From assembly GCF_938028185.1 (NCBI RefSeq), contig NZ_CALJAH010000010.1:1-11549 (forward strand): a DNA stretch of 11,549 nt, written 5' to 3'. The stretch is from an uncultured Cardiobacterium sp. (lineage in GTDB: Bacteria; Pseudomonadota; Gammaproteobacteria; Cardiobacteriales; Cardiobacteriaceae). The notes under the pieces are model-generated. The model ran no database searches, was not told the origin of the DNA, and worked only from the letters and a program-made list of their open reading frames with translations. The position numbers and the translations under genes were made by a program. This document shows, one piece after another, positions 1 to 6,322 of this stretch (the first letter of the stretch is position 1; the number at the start of each line of letters is the position of its first letter).

Positions 1-319
1 GGTTTGGAATTTTGTCGGGTTGCCGTGCAAGTTATAGTTTGGAAGGAAGTCTATTGAAAAAGTCTTTGCCAATTACCTCGCCCAATTCCATACCGTTTAC
101 CATTTGAACGGCCAGCAAACGGTGGAATTACACGGCGACCGCGCCGAAGGCATCGCCTATTGCCAGGTAGCCCTTGTCAGCAATAAAGACGACCACGACG
201 AAATGCTCACCCATTATGTGCGCTACAACGACAGCTACGCCAAAATCAACGGGCGCTGGGTCATCCAAAAACGCATCGCCCATTTTATGTACAGCGAAAC
301 CCGCACCATCCACAAATAA
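1..319 (+). pseudogene. NTF2/SnoaL-like protein, 3' part, frame apparently broken
   Basis: The 3' end of a small NTF2/SnoaL-like alpha+beta barrel protein, a fold used by many uncharacterised enzymes and binding proteins; no reaction can be assigned. Recognisable family-like stretches are GRKSIEKVFANYL, HLNGQQTVELHGDRAEG and a C-terminal NGRWVIQKRIAHFMYSE, ending at a TAA at 317-319. The matching frame runs back only to about 38-41 because TAG at 35-37 stops it, and family-like sequence lies upstream of the first usable start (TTG at 104). The neighbouring frame (from position 3) is open to the window edge and reads SYSLEG exactly where the good frame begins. A one-base frameshift near 42-47 therefore joins the two better than a short gene starting at 104. 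The N-terminus lies outside the window. A perfect terminator follows 57 bases downstream. Family call fairly sure; the broken state is an inference and could be a sequencing error. Confidence 0.55.
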
Positions 320-375
320 GGAATCATGATGCGAAAAATATTTGCTGATTTGCCTCAACAAGTCCTTTATCAACC

Positions 376-401
376 GCTGCGACAACCGTCGCAGCTTTTT
401 T
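376..401 (+). terminator. Rho-independent terminator
   Basis: A perfect 8-bp stem GCTGCGAC / GTCGCAGC closes a 4-base loop (AACC) and is followed directly by six T residues (396-401). It lies 57 bases after the NTF2-like stop and 37 bases before the phosphatase start. It should end transcription of the upstream gene. It also argues that the phosphatase does not begin at the earlier in-frame ATG at 342, because that start would place the terminator inside the coding region. Confidence 0.85.
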
Positions 402-437
402 ATGCTATTTTTCCCGTTTTCAATACTGGAACATCCC

Positions 438-1043
438 ATGCGCCTGTACGCCCTGTTACTCTATTTTATTTTTGCCGCCGCTTGTGCTGAAACGACCCAA
501 TATGAATGGGCGACGCCAGTCAAACCGGAAGTCAATCTTTACCGCGTTGATGACAAACTCTACCGCAGTGAACAGCCGGTACGCGACGATGCCGCGCTCA
601 TTAAAAAGCTGGGCATTAAGACCGTCATCAACCTGCGTTATTTCGACCGCCGGGGCGATGAAAAAGCGCTGGCGGGCAGCGGTATTGCGCTATTCAACCA
701 GCCGCTGCTCACTTGGCGCATCCGGCCAAAAGATATTGCGGCGACGCTTTATCTGATTGAGCGCCAGCAGCAATACGGCGCGGTACTCGTGCATTGCTAT
801 CACGGTGCCGACCGCACCGGATTGATGGTCGCCATGTACCGCATTGTTTACCAGCATTGGCCTGTTGCAGAAGCGAAACGGGAAATGCTGCAAGGGCCAT
901 ATGGCTACCATAGTATTTGGGTCAATCTGGAGCGGCTGTTCAGCGCGGAAGATATTGCGCAAATCCGTGAACGGTTAAGCCAATTACGCGGCGATAAAAA
1001 TAATCTGTCGCCACCATATAGCAGGGGGCGGGAGATTTTTTAG
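438..1043 (+). CDS. Secreted/lipoprotein tyrosine or dual-specificity phosphatase
   Basis: A 201-residue protein of the cysteine-phosphatase superfamily (atypical dual-specificity type). The P-loop signature H-C-x5-R-T is intact as HCYHGADRTG, with nucleophile C120 and phosphate-binding R126. Upstream, LYRSEQP and TVINLR match the usual N-terminal core of this group. It should hydrolyse phosphotyrosine or another phosphoester; the substrate is unknown. Residues 1-17 form a hydrophobic export signal. A13-A14-A15-C16 could be a lipobox, while A15-C16-A17 could instead be a signal peptidase I site, so lipidation is uncertain. Either way the enzyme would act outside the cytoplasm. The ATG at 438 is chosen because it has a GGA element 7 bases upstream, gives the signal peptide, and avoids the terminator at 376-401. 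The last residues (LSPPYSRGREIF) look unstructured and may be a read-through tail. No terminator is visible after it. Confidence 0.82.
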   Translation: MRLYALLLYFIFAAACAETTQYEWATPVKPEVNLYRVDDKLYRSEQPVRDDAALIKKLGIKTVINLRYFDRRGDEKALAGSGIALFNQPLLTWRIRPKDIAATLYLIERQQQYGAVLVHCYHGADRTGLMVAMYRIVYQHWPVAEAKREMLQGPYGYHSIWVNLERLFSAEDIAQIRERLSQLRGDKNNLSPPYSRGREIF

Positions 1044-1094
1044 CCCATAGGACAGCGAGGCGACGCCATGCCGACAGGGCAGGACGGGTTTTCA

Positions 1095-1123
1095 TTGCCC
1101 GCCACCAGCGGCGGCGGTAAAGT
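1095..1123 (+). promoter_or_regulatory. Candidate sigma-70 promoter for gmk
   Basis: TTGCCC (1095-1100) and TAAAGT (1118-1123) are separated by 17 bases, each matching the -35 and -10 consensus at 4 of 6 positions. Transcription would start about 33 bases before the gmk ATG. No better candidate is seen in the 119-base gap after the phosphatase. Weak, by-eye evidence. Confidence 0.3.
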
Positions 1124-1162
1124 ACGCGCCCATTTTCAAGCGGATAACTCAAGGAGTTCACC

Positions 1163-1777
1163 ATGCAGGGTCAGTTGTGGATTGTCGCAGCGCCGTCGGG
1201 GGGCGGCAAAACCAGCCTCATCGCCGAGGCGGTGCGGGTGCTGGACGATGTGGTCGAAAGCGTGTCGCACACCACGCGCGCCGCGCGGCCGGGCGAGGTC
1301 GAGGGCGTGCATTATTTTTTCGTTGAACACGCGCAGTTTCAGGCGATGATTGATGCCGACGGCTTCCTTGAATACGCGCAGGTTTTCCACAATGCCTACG
1401 GCACCGCGGCGGCGTCTGTTGATGCGCTGCTCGCGGCGGGCAAGGACGTGATTTTGAGCATTGACTGGCAGGGGGCGCAGCAGGTGATGCAGCGGCGACC
1501 GCAGACGCGCACGGTGTTTTTGCTGCCGCCATCGTTGGACGTGCTGCGCGCGCGCCTCACCGCTCGCGGTCAGGACAATCCCGCCATTGTCGCGCAACGG
1601 ATGGCGGAGGCGGAGGAGCAAATCAGCCATTACCGCGAGTTTGAGTTCGTCATCGTCAATGAGGATTTTCAGCGTGCCGCCGGTGAATTGCAGGCGCTGA
1701 TTTTGTGCGACCGCCTGCGCCGGGCGCGCTGCGAGGCGGATTTGCAACCGCTGCTGAAGCGACTGGGGCAGGAATAG
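1163..1777 (+). CDS. gmk: Guanylate kinase
   Basis: Guanylate kinase phosphorylates GMP (and dGMP) to GDP with ATP in the cytoplasm, an essential step of purine nucleotide supply. The 204-residue length is normal for the family. The P-loop is AAPSGGGKT (residues 9-17). GMP-binding residues lie in SHTTRAARPGE.EGVHYFF (S35, R39, R42, Y51) and FLEYAQVFHNAYGT (E70, Y79). DWQGAQQV and the Arg-containing lid region RLTARGQDNPAIVAQRM follow in the expected order. The ATG at 1163 has a strong Shine-Dalgarno AAGGAG (1151-1156) with 6 bases of spacing. The transporter gene starts 38 bases downstream on the same strand, so the two may be co-transcribed. The rpoZ/spoT genes that often follow gmk in gammaproteobacteria are absent here. 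Confidence 0.96.
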   Translation: MQGQLWIVAAPSGGGKTSLIAEAVRVLDDVVESVSHTTRAARPGEVEGVHYFFVEHAQFQAMIDADGFLEYAQVFHNAYGTAAASVDALLAAGKDVILSIDWQGAQQVMQRRPQTRTVFLLPPSLDVLRARLTARGQDNPAIVAQRMAEAEEQISHYREFEFVIVNEDFQRAAGELQALILCDRLRRARCEADLQPLLKRLGQE

Positions 1778-1815
1778 CGCCATTTTCGCCCATGATTTTG
1801 TGAGGATTCGATGCG

Positions 1816-2739
1816 ATGAAATTCCTGCAAGCCAACGGGCTGCCGCATCCGTATGTGATGCTGTTGCTGGCACCGCTGTTTCGGGCGACCAGCAATGTCA
1901 CCGGCAAACTGGGCAAGGCGTGGCTGTCGCCGCATGAGTTCACCTTCTGGCGCTGACTGCTGGCGACGGCGCTGTTGTCGCTCCTCTTTCGCGCCCGCAT
2001 CCGCCACGACGGGCCAGCGCTGCGGGTGCGCGCCGGGTGGCTGTTGGTCGTCGGCGGCAGCGGTTTTGCGCTGTTCAACATTGTGCTTTACAGCGCCTTT
2101 GCCCGCGGCGCCAGCGTGGTCAATGTGTCGATTATTACCGCGCTGATTCCGCTGGCGGTGCTGCTGGTGGACGTACTCGTGTTGCGCGGGCGGGCGCATC
2201 CGCTGCAATGGTGCGGCGTGGCGCTGTCGTTCGTTGGCGTGGTGTGGGTGGTGAGCCGTGGTCATCCGGCGGCGCTGCTGGAACAGGGCATTGCGCCGGG
2301 CGACCGGCTGGCGCTGGTATCGAGCGCGATTTATGCGGGCTATTCGTTGGCGCTGCGGCGCGCGCCACGGGTGCATTGGGCGAGCCTGCTCTGGGCGATG
2401 TGCCTGGCGGCGACGGTGGTGAGCCTGCCGTTTTTCGTGGCGGAGCGGCTGCGCGAGGGCTGGCGGCTGCCGCCGTGGCAGGCGTGGCTGCTGCTCGGCT
2501 ATGTGGTGCTGTTTGTCTCGATTGTGTCGAAGCTGTTTTATATGGAAGGGGTGATTGCGATTGGTGCGAACCGCGCGGCGCTGACGATGAATATGTTGCC
2601 GGTGTTCGGCGCGCTGGTCGGCGCCGCCTTTTTTGCCGATGAGCATTTGGGCGGCTATGTGCTAATCGCGCTGCTACTGGTCGCAGCGGGAATTGGCCTT
2701 TCGGAATGGGGCGCGCGACGGCTGGCACGCCCGGTCTGA
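1816..2739 (+). pseudogene. EamA/DMT-family transporter interrupted by in-frame TGA
   Basis: Drug/metabolite transporter superfamily protein with two EamA repeats and about ten hydrophobic helices; such proteins export or import small metabolites across the inner membrane, and the substrate cannot be predicted. From ATG 1816 (GAGGA at 1802-1806) the reading frame would encode 307 residues, a normal family length, but codon 47 (1954-1956) is TGA. The local context is HEFTFWR-stop-LLATALL; family members commonly have Trp after the Arg here, so TGG to TGA is the simple explanation. After the stop the frame is intact to 2739, with typical segments such as SIITALIPLAVLLVDV and EGVIAIGANRAALTMNMLP. 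Translation restarting at TTG 1975 would lose the first helix and part of the second. A 7-bp hairpin (2725-2731 / 2742-2748) spans the stop codon but has no T tract. Nonsense mutation or sequencing error; family call sure. Confidence 0.8.
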
Positions 2740-2773
2740 GCGGCGTGCGCGATGTCAAGGATGGCGGGTTTCA

Positions 2774-3979
2774 TCAGCGCCGCTTCGCGGGGCCCATCAC
2801 GTTGCCATCCGCCAGCGGGTCAGGGCGGTGAAACGGCTTTGCGTTGTCCACCTCACTGAGGACATTGCGCCCGCCGGGGTCGGGGAGATAGAGCAGCGGC
2901 AGGTCGCGGTACAGGCCGAGATTGGGGCAGTTGTCGCGGATGGCTTCGACGATTTCCTCGCCGAGCAGTTCCGGATCGGCGCGACGTGAGGCGGGCGTGC
3001 TGATTTCGTAGCGGATTTGCCATAGATACGCGGCGCGGTCGTGCGGGCGGAAGGTCAGGTACAGCGTGTTGGTCCGGTTGCCGTGGCGGAGGTAGTGGCG
3101 CATGAGGAAGACGTCTTCCAGCAGTTCCCACGGGATGGTGGCGGCGTAACCGTCTTTCATGCCGTAGCGCCAGTAATGCACGCCGTCGCCGTCAAGGGCG
3201 ACGAAGATTTCGTAATTCACCCCGGCGTCTTCGACGCGGATGCTGTCGTAAGTGGCGACGTAAACCATCATGTAAAGCAGCAGGTTAAAGGTGCCAATAT
3301 AAAGCAGCGGCAGCCAGTTGCCGCTGTAGAGGCCGACGAGAAAGAGGATGGCGAACGCCAGCGCGAGCAGGCCGTAAACGCAGCCAAAAACGAGGTTGAA
3401 CGCGGCTTCCGGCGCGCGGAAATACCAGATTTCCTTGAACCCATCGGGGACGTCGGCGCTTTTCTCCGCGCGTGGCGGTGCGGGCGGAAGGCGCGCGCTG
3501 ATATGTTTGACCAGATACGCGCCCAGTGCCGCCCCGCGCAGGCGCCTGCCCTGACTGTCGCTGCCGCTGGCGTATTTGAGCTCCAGCGCGACGTGCGCCG
3601 CCACTACCGCGTCGGCGGTTTTCCAAGCGATGAGCAGGCGGTCGTGGTGCGCGCGCCGTTGCACCTCGTCCGTCCAGGCATCCAGCACCCGCTCCCACGG
3701 CAGATGCAACTCGCGTCCCTTTGGCAAGGCGTTATGGCGGATGGTGATACCGCTCCCGTCAAGGCGGACGAACTCGCGCCGCAGGATGAAGGCGGTGTAG
3801 CGGTAACACAGGGTGCAGGCATGCGCGAGCAGCGCGGCAAAGAGCAGCAGCGCGAAGATGACTTCAAGCGTCCGCGCGGGCGGCAGGTCGTAAACAAGCC
3901 AGGCGGCGGTCGCGGCGTAGCCGAGAGCGAGCAGCAGGCGCAGCCAGCGGCGGCGGAAGGGGATGGTGAGCGGGTTCAT
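2774..3979 (-). CDS. Membrane protein with duplicated 2TM + PH-like module (paralogue A)
   Basis: A 401-residue inner-membrane protein of unknown function, clearly paralogous to the gene just upstream in the operon (3984-5108). Order: helices at about 13-31 and 38-58, a soluble domain starting RREFVRLDGSGI (about 67-160), helices at about 194-217 and 222-243, then a second soluble domain with FVALDGDGVHYWRYGM. Each soluble domain carries D-x2-G followed by L/I-P-W, with the Asp-to-Pro distance exactly 20 in both (D74/P94 and D263/P283). This resembles bacterial PH-like domains of the STM3941/bPH type, an inference from pattern only. The C-terminus has CPNLGLYRDLP and a longer tail than its paralogue. 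ATG 3979 is chosen over ATG 4009: it has AAGGA 7 bases upstream, lies 4 bases after the previous stop, and makes the N-termini of both paralogues align (FRRRWLRLL). The gene converges on the EamA gene, with 34 bases between. Confidence 0.75.
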   Translation of the reverse strand: MNPLTIPFRRRWLRLLLALGYAATAAWLVYDLPPARTLEVIFALLLFAALLAHACTLCYRYTAFILRREFVRLDGSGITIRHNALPKGRELHLPWERVLDAWTDEVQRRAHHDRLLIAWKTADAVVAAHVALELKYASGSDSQGRRLRGAALGAYLVKHISARLPPAPPRAEKSADVPDGFKEIWYFRAPEAAFNLVFGCVYGLLALAFAILFLVGLYSGNWLPLLYIGTFNLLLYMMVYVATYDSIRVEDAGVNYEIFVALDGDGVHYWRYGMKDGYAATIPWELLEDVFLMRHYLRHGNRTNTLYLTFRPHDRAAYLWQIRYEISTPASRRADPELLGEEIVEAIRDNCPNLGLYRDLPLLYLPDPGGRNVLSEVDNAKPFHRPDPLADGNVMGPAKRR

Positions 3980-3983
3980 GGCG

Positions 3984-5108
3984 TTATCCTTTGTCATTTC
4001 CCCGCGCATCGGTCAGGGTTGCCTGCGGCAATCCTCTGAATTTGAACAGGTTGGGGCAATGCAGGCGGATATTGGCAGCGGCTTCTTCCGTTTTTTGCTT
4101 GTTGCTGCCGGTGTCGTACTGGATATGCCGCAAATAACGCGCACCCGCATGGGGGTAATAAACCAGATGCAGGGAGCATACCCAGCTGCCGTTATCGAGA
4201 CGATAGCTGTCCGGCGAGACGGCATGAATGCTTGCCCAGGGAATATCCGCTTCACTGTTTCGCGTCATGCCATAGCGCCAGTAATGCACGCCCACAGGGT
4301 CAATGCGGACAAAGCGGCGTCCCGATAGCCCGGAAAGCCAGTGCATCAGTGAGTCGTAAAGAATATAAATCGCGCCCAAAAGCAGTAATAAAAAGAAACT
4401 GGCTACTCCTATGCCCGCTGCTATATCACTTATTGTTTTGGCATTCACCATAAAAGCGATAAAAAAAGTCAGTGCAACCAGTGCCAGCACGACCATCACA
4501 ACGCCAATCAAACAGCCGTCCCCGTTATCACCGGTGCCAAATTTCCAGTATTTCCGCCAGTCTTCGGGAACATCAGCAGGAATTAAGCCGGATGGTACGG
4601 GCGCGCTGCGCAAGTGTCGTCGGACAAATGCCGCCAGCAATTGCGCCAATGCCTTGCCGCGTATCGCCTTGCCACGCGCATCCCGCCAAACCGCACCCTG
4701 CAATTTCAGCGCAAGGTGTTCCAGTCCGCCTTCGTCCGTGCGCCAAACAAGACACAGGCAATCATAATGGCGGTGTAACTGGTATTCGTCCGCCCAGGCG
4801 TCAAACACATTTGCCCACGGCACATGGAATGTTTTCTGGCGCGCCACATCGTTATGCCAGACGGTAATGCCTTTGGCATCGAAGCGGATAAATTCACGCC
4901 GGAAAAAGAAACGGGCGTAGCGCCAGGTCAGATAGCAGCCATGCAGAGAAAAGGCGGCTATAAATAATGAGACCATTGCCCGGTCTTTATGCTTTTCATC
5001 TGTATCCAGAGCAATAAGATAAGCCAGCCAGGCAGTAATGAGCGCGTAACAAAGAACGCGCAACAGGCGCAGCCAGCGGCGGCGGAAAAAGACCGTTTGC
5101 GCGGTCAT
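3984..5108 (-). CDS. Membrane protein with duplicated 2TM + PH-like module (paralogue B)
   Basis: A 374-residue inner-membrane protein, unknown function, paralogue of the following gene. Predicted helices at about 13-34, 44-62, 199-221 and 229-251; soluble domains follow each pair. Domain 1 has EFIRFDAKGITVWHN then HVPWANV (D77, P97); domain 2 has RFVRIDPVGVHYWRYGM then DIPWASI (D270, P290), again exactly 20 residues apart. GVHYWRYGM is identical in both paralogues, and so is the N-terminal FRRRWLRLL, encoded by a 24-base stretch identical between 3935-3958 and 5064-5087. The C-terminal CPNL-x3-R-x-LP motif is shared. ATG 5108 is chosen because it overlaps the TGA of the upstream ArsC-like gene (ATGA, 4 bases), which implies translational coupling, and no good Shine-Dalgarno is seen. 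PH-like assignment is inferred from motif spacing. A role in envelope sensing or protein/lipid binding is possible, but nothing proves it. Confidence 0.75.
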   Translation of the reverse strand: MTAQTVFFRRRWLRLLRVLCYALITAWLAYLIALDTDEKHKDRAMVSLFIAAFSLHGCYLTWRYARFFFRREFIRFDAKGITVWHNDVARQKTFHVPWANVFDAWADEYQLHRHYDCLCLVWRTDEGGLEHLALKLQGAVWRDARGKAIRGKALAQLLAAFVRRHLRSAPVPSGLIPADVPEDWRKYWKFGTGDNGDGCLIGVVMVVLALVALTFFIAFMVNAKTISDIAAGIGVASFFLLLLLGAIYILYDSLMHWLSGLSGRRFVRIDPVGVHYWRYGMTRNSEADIPWASIHAVSPDSYRLDNGSWVCSLHLVYYPHAGARYLRHIQYDTGSNKQKTEEAAANIRLHCPNLFKFRGLPQATLTDARGNDKG

Positions 5109-5449
5109 GAGCGGGGTGCCTGCAATGGCCGCGCGTCCAGTCCGAGCCAGACGTCCGCGTCGCTGACGATGACCGGGCGTTTTATCAGGGTCGGCAAGGC
5201 GCACAGCAGCGCGATGAGCGCGTCCCCGCCCGCCGCCTCGGCGGCAAGCACTTCGGCCTTGTGCGCGCGGTATGTCGCGGAACGTTTGTTAATGAGCGTC
5301 GTACCGAAGCGGGCGAGCCAGTCGCGCAGCAGGGTTTCGTCCGGCGGGGCTTGTCGCAGGTCAATGAAGTGGTAGCGCACGCCGCGCTGGTCGAGGATGT
5401 TGCGCGCCTTGCGCACGCTGTCGCAATTGGGGATGCCGTAGAGTTTCAT
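5105..5449 (-). CDS. ArsC-family (YffB/Spx-like) protein
   Basis: A 114-residue thioredoxin-fold protein of the ArsC/Spx/YffB family. It starts with KLYGIPNCDSVRKAR and has a single active-site-like Cys (C9), as in E. coli YffB (YGIKNCDTIKKAR), rather than the CxxC of Gram-positive Spx. TLINKRSATYR and LPTLIKRPVIV match the YffB core (LLNTRGTTWR, MPAIIKRPLL). The family is often annotated as arsenate reductase-like, but YffB-type proteins are not proven arsenate reductases; a glutathione-linked thiol role has been suggested. No ars genes are nearby. ATG 5449 is chosen because the family starts right there; upstream in-frame codons add unrelated residues. Its TGA overlaps the ATG of the next gene, making a three-gene operon with the two membrane proteins. 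No clear Shine-Dalgarno is visible. Confidence 0.88.
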   Translation of the reverse strand: MKLYGIPNCDSVRKARNILDQRGVRYHFIDLRQAPPDETLLRDWLARFGTTLINKRSATYRAHKAEVLAAEAAGGDALIALLCALPTLIKRPVIVSDADVWLGLDARPLQAPRS

Positions 5450-5479
5450 CGGGGTGAGAGGGTTGTGGGTGAAGGCGCA

Positions 5480-5508
5480 ATTGTTGTCTGAAGCGGCGCG
5501 CAAGGCAA
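5480..5508 (-). promoter_or_regulatory. Candidate promoter for the yffB-like operon
   Basis: On the minus strand TTGCCT (plus 5503-5508) and AACAAT (plus 5480-5485) are 17 bases apart, each with about 4 of 6 consensus matches. Transcription would start roughly 24 bases before ATG 5449. By-eye evidence only; it overlaps the hairpin at 5506-5523. Confidence 0.25.
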
Positions 5509-5523
5509 GGCGCTTTCGCCTTG
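5506..5523. promoter_or_regulatory. Inverted repeat between divergent genes, possible operator
   Basis: A perfect 7-bp inverted repeat CAAGGCG / CGCCTTG around CTTT sits between the divergent yffB-like operon and the secreted-protein gene. It touches the minus-strand -35 candidate and lies 4 bases before a TATAGT element (5527-5532) that could be a plus-strand -10. There is no T tract on either side, so it is not a normal terminator. Position suggests a binding site, but the repeat is short and chance is possible. Confidence 0.25.
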
Positions 5524-5558
5524 TGCTATAGTCGCCGCTCCATTCACAACCGGAGAAC

Positions 5559-6265
5559 ATGATGTTTTTATCCCTCCCCCGTATTTTGCCGCTCGTTTTG
5601 GCATTGACGCTGCCTGCCTATGGTGACAACGAACCTGCGGAAAATACAGAAAACGGTGAATCTGCGACAAACGGAAACGTCGTCATGGATACCGCTCCCA
5701 CAAATGAACCTGCGGCGAAAAATCCGCTTTCTTTGCCCAAGCAGGATGTCAATGATTTTGACATTTTTGGCGTAAAACTCGGCATGAGCTGGGACGAAGC
5801 GCGCGCTGCCATCAAGGATAATTTTCAGATTGGTGACGAGAAAATTGTTGTACTATCTTCCAAAACAAGGCTGCCGCTAAGTGGCAAGTTTGTCCCCGAC
5901 TATTTTTGGTCAAGAGAGGCTATGAACAGGTAGAAGTGTGGTTTAATTCCAATGCGCTTCATGAAAAGCCGGATGAACTTGCCGTATGGATAATCTCGCA
6001 TTATTCTTATTACATTAATTGGGATGATTATCTGGAAATGGCGGCAGAGAAATATGGTACTTATGAATATGATGGTTATAATAAAAACATAGGGAAATTC
6101 GTCATTTGGTGCAATGCTTGCAATCCTACAAATGTTTCGGACGTACCGCATCTAATTTTTAGGCAGAAATTCACCAACCTGGATATGGAATTAAGGGATG
6201 AAGGTTATCAAAAGGCCTTGGAGGAATTTGAAACGCGAAACAAAGGCAAGATACCAAATTCCTGA
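5559..6265 (+). pseudogene. Secreted protein of unknown function, split by a frameshift
   Basis: I do not recognise this family. Translation starts at ATG 5559 or 5562 (GGAG at 5552-5555; 5562 gives better spacing). A signal peptide ends near LPAYGDN and is followed by a low-complexity Glu/Asn/Thr-rich linker, then a folded part beginning FDIFGVKLGMSWDEARAAI. That frame stops at 5931-5933 after VPDYFWSREAMNR. The adjacent frame, open across the overlap, continues as RGYEQVEVWFNS to 6265 (119 codons from TTG 5906) and has no Shine-Dalgarno or convincing start of its own. The simplest reading is one protein of about 235 residues broken by a one-base loss near the T5 run at 5903-5907. No canonical -1 slippery heptamer lies in the right phase. 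The second half is visibly more AT-rich than the neighbouring genes. A strong terminator follows. Could be a real mutation or a homopolymer sequencing error. Confidence 0.65.
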
Positions 6266-6282
6266 AATATCCCGCACATCAC

Positions 6283-6316
6283 AAAAACGCCCCGCATTGC
6301 GGGGCGTTTGGTTTTT
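6283..6316. terminator. Bidirectional intrinsic terminator
   Basis: An 11-bp perfect stem AAACGCCCCGC (6285-6295) / GCGGGGCGTTT (6299-6309) with the loop ATT. An A run on the left (6283-6287) gives a U tract for minus-strand transcripts, and TTTGGTTTTT on the right serves plus-strand transcripts. It lies 18 bases after the stop of the secreted protein and just beyond the stop of exonuclease III, so it can end both convergent transcripts. Confidence 0.88.
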
Positions 6317-6322
6317 AATGAC

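Noticed and set aside
41..56. GGAAGGAAG followed by TTG as a translation start at 54
   Set aside because: That frame stops after 17 codons and does not encode the NTF2-like sequence.
342..437. Upstream extension of the phosphatase to ATG 342
   Set aside because: It would run through a perfect intrinsic terminator and hide the export signal.
990..1043. Remnant of the REP-like element in the phosphatase tail (GCAGGGGGCGGGAG)
   Set aside because: The match to the elements after pilR is short and G-rich only; chance is likely.
1068..1349. A small plus-strand frame starting just before gmk
   Set aside because: It overlaps gmk in another frame and has no family resemblance or ribosome-binding site.
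1954..1956. TGA read as Trp or selenocysteine in the transporter
   Set aside because: TGA is used as a normal stop by other genes here, no SECIS-like hairpin was recognised just downstream, and EamA proteins are not selenoproteins.
1669..2646. A 325-codon minus-strand frame opposite gmk and the EamA gene
   Set aside because: The composition (Arg/Gln/His/Pro-rich) is typical of a GC-rich shadow, and the plus strand has recognised families.
2725..2748. A hairpin across the EamA stop codon as a terminator
   Set aside because: The stem is only 7 bp and no T tract follows on either strand.
3041..4039. A 332-codon plus-strand frame opposite membrane paralogue A
   Set aside because: The opposite strand has a clear paralogue, membrane helices and a tight operon; this frame lacks a ribosome-binding site and recognisable motifs.
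5900..5910. Programmed -1 ribosomal frameshift in the secreted protein
   Set aside because: In the zero frame the codons are TAT TTT TGG; no X-XXY-YYZ heptamer is in phase, so a one-base lesion is simpler.
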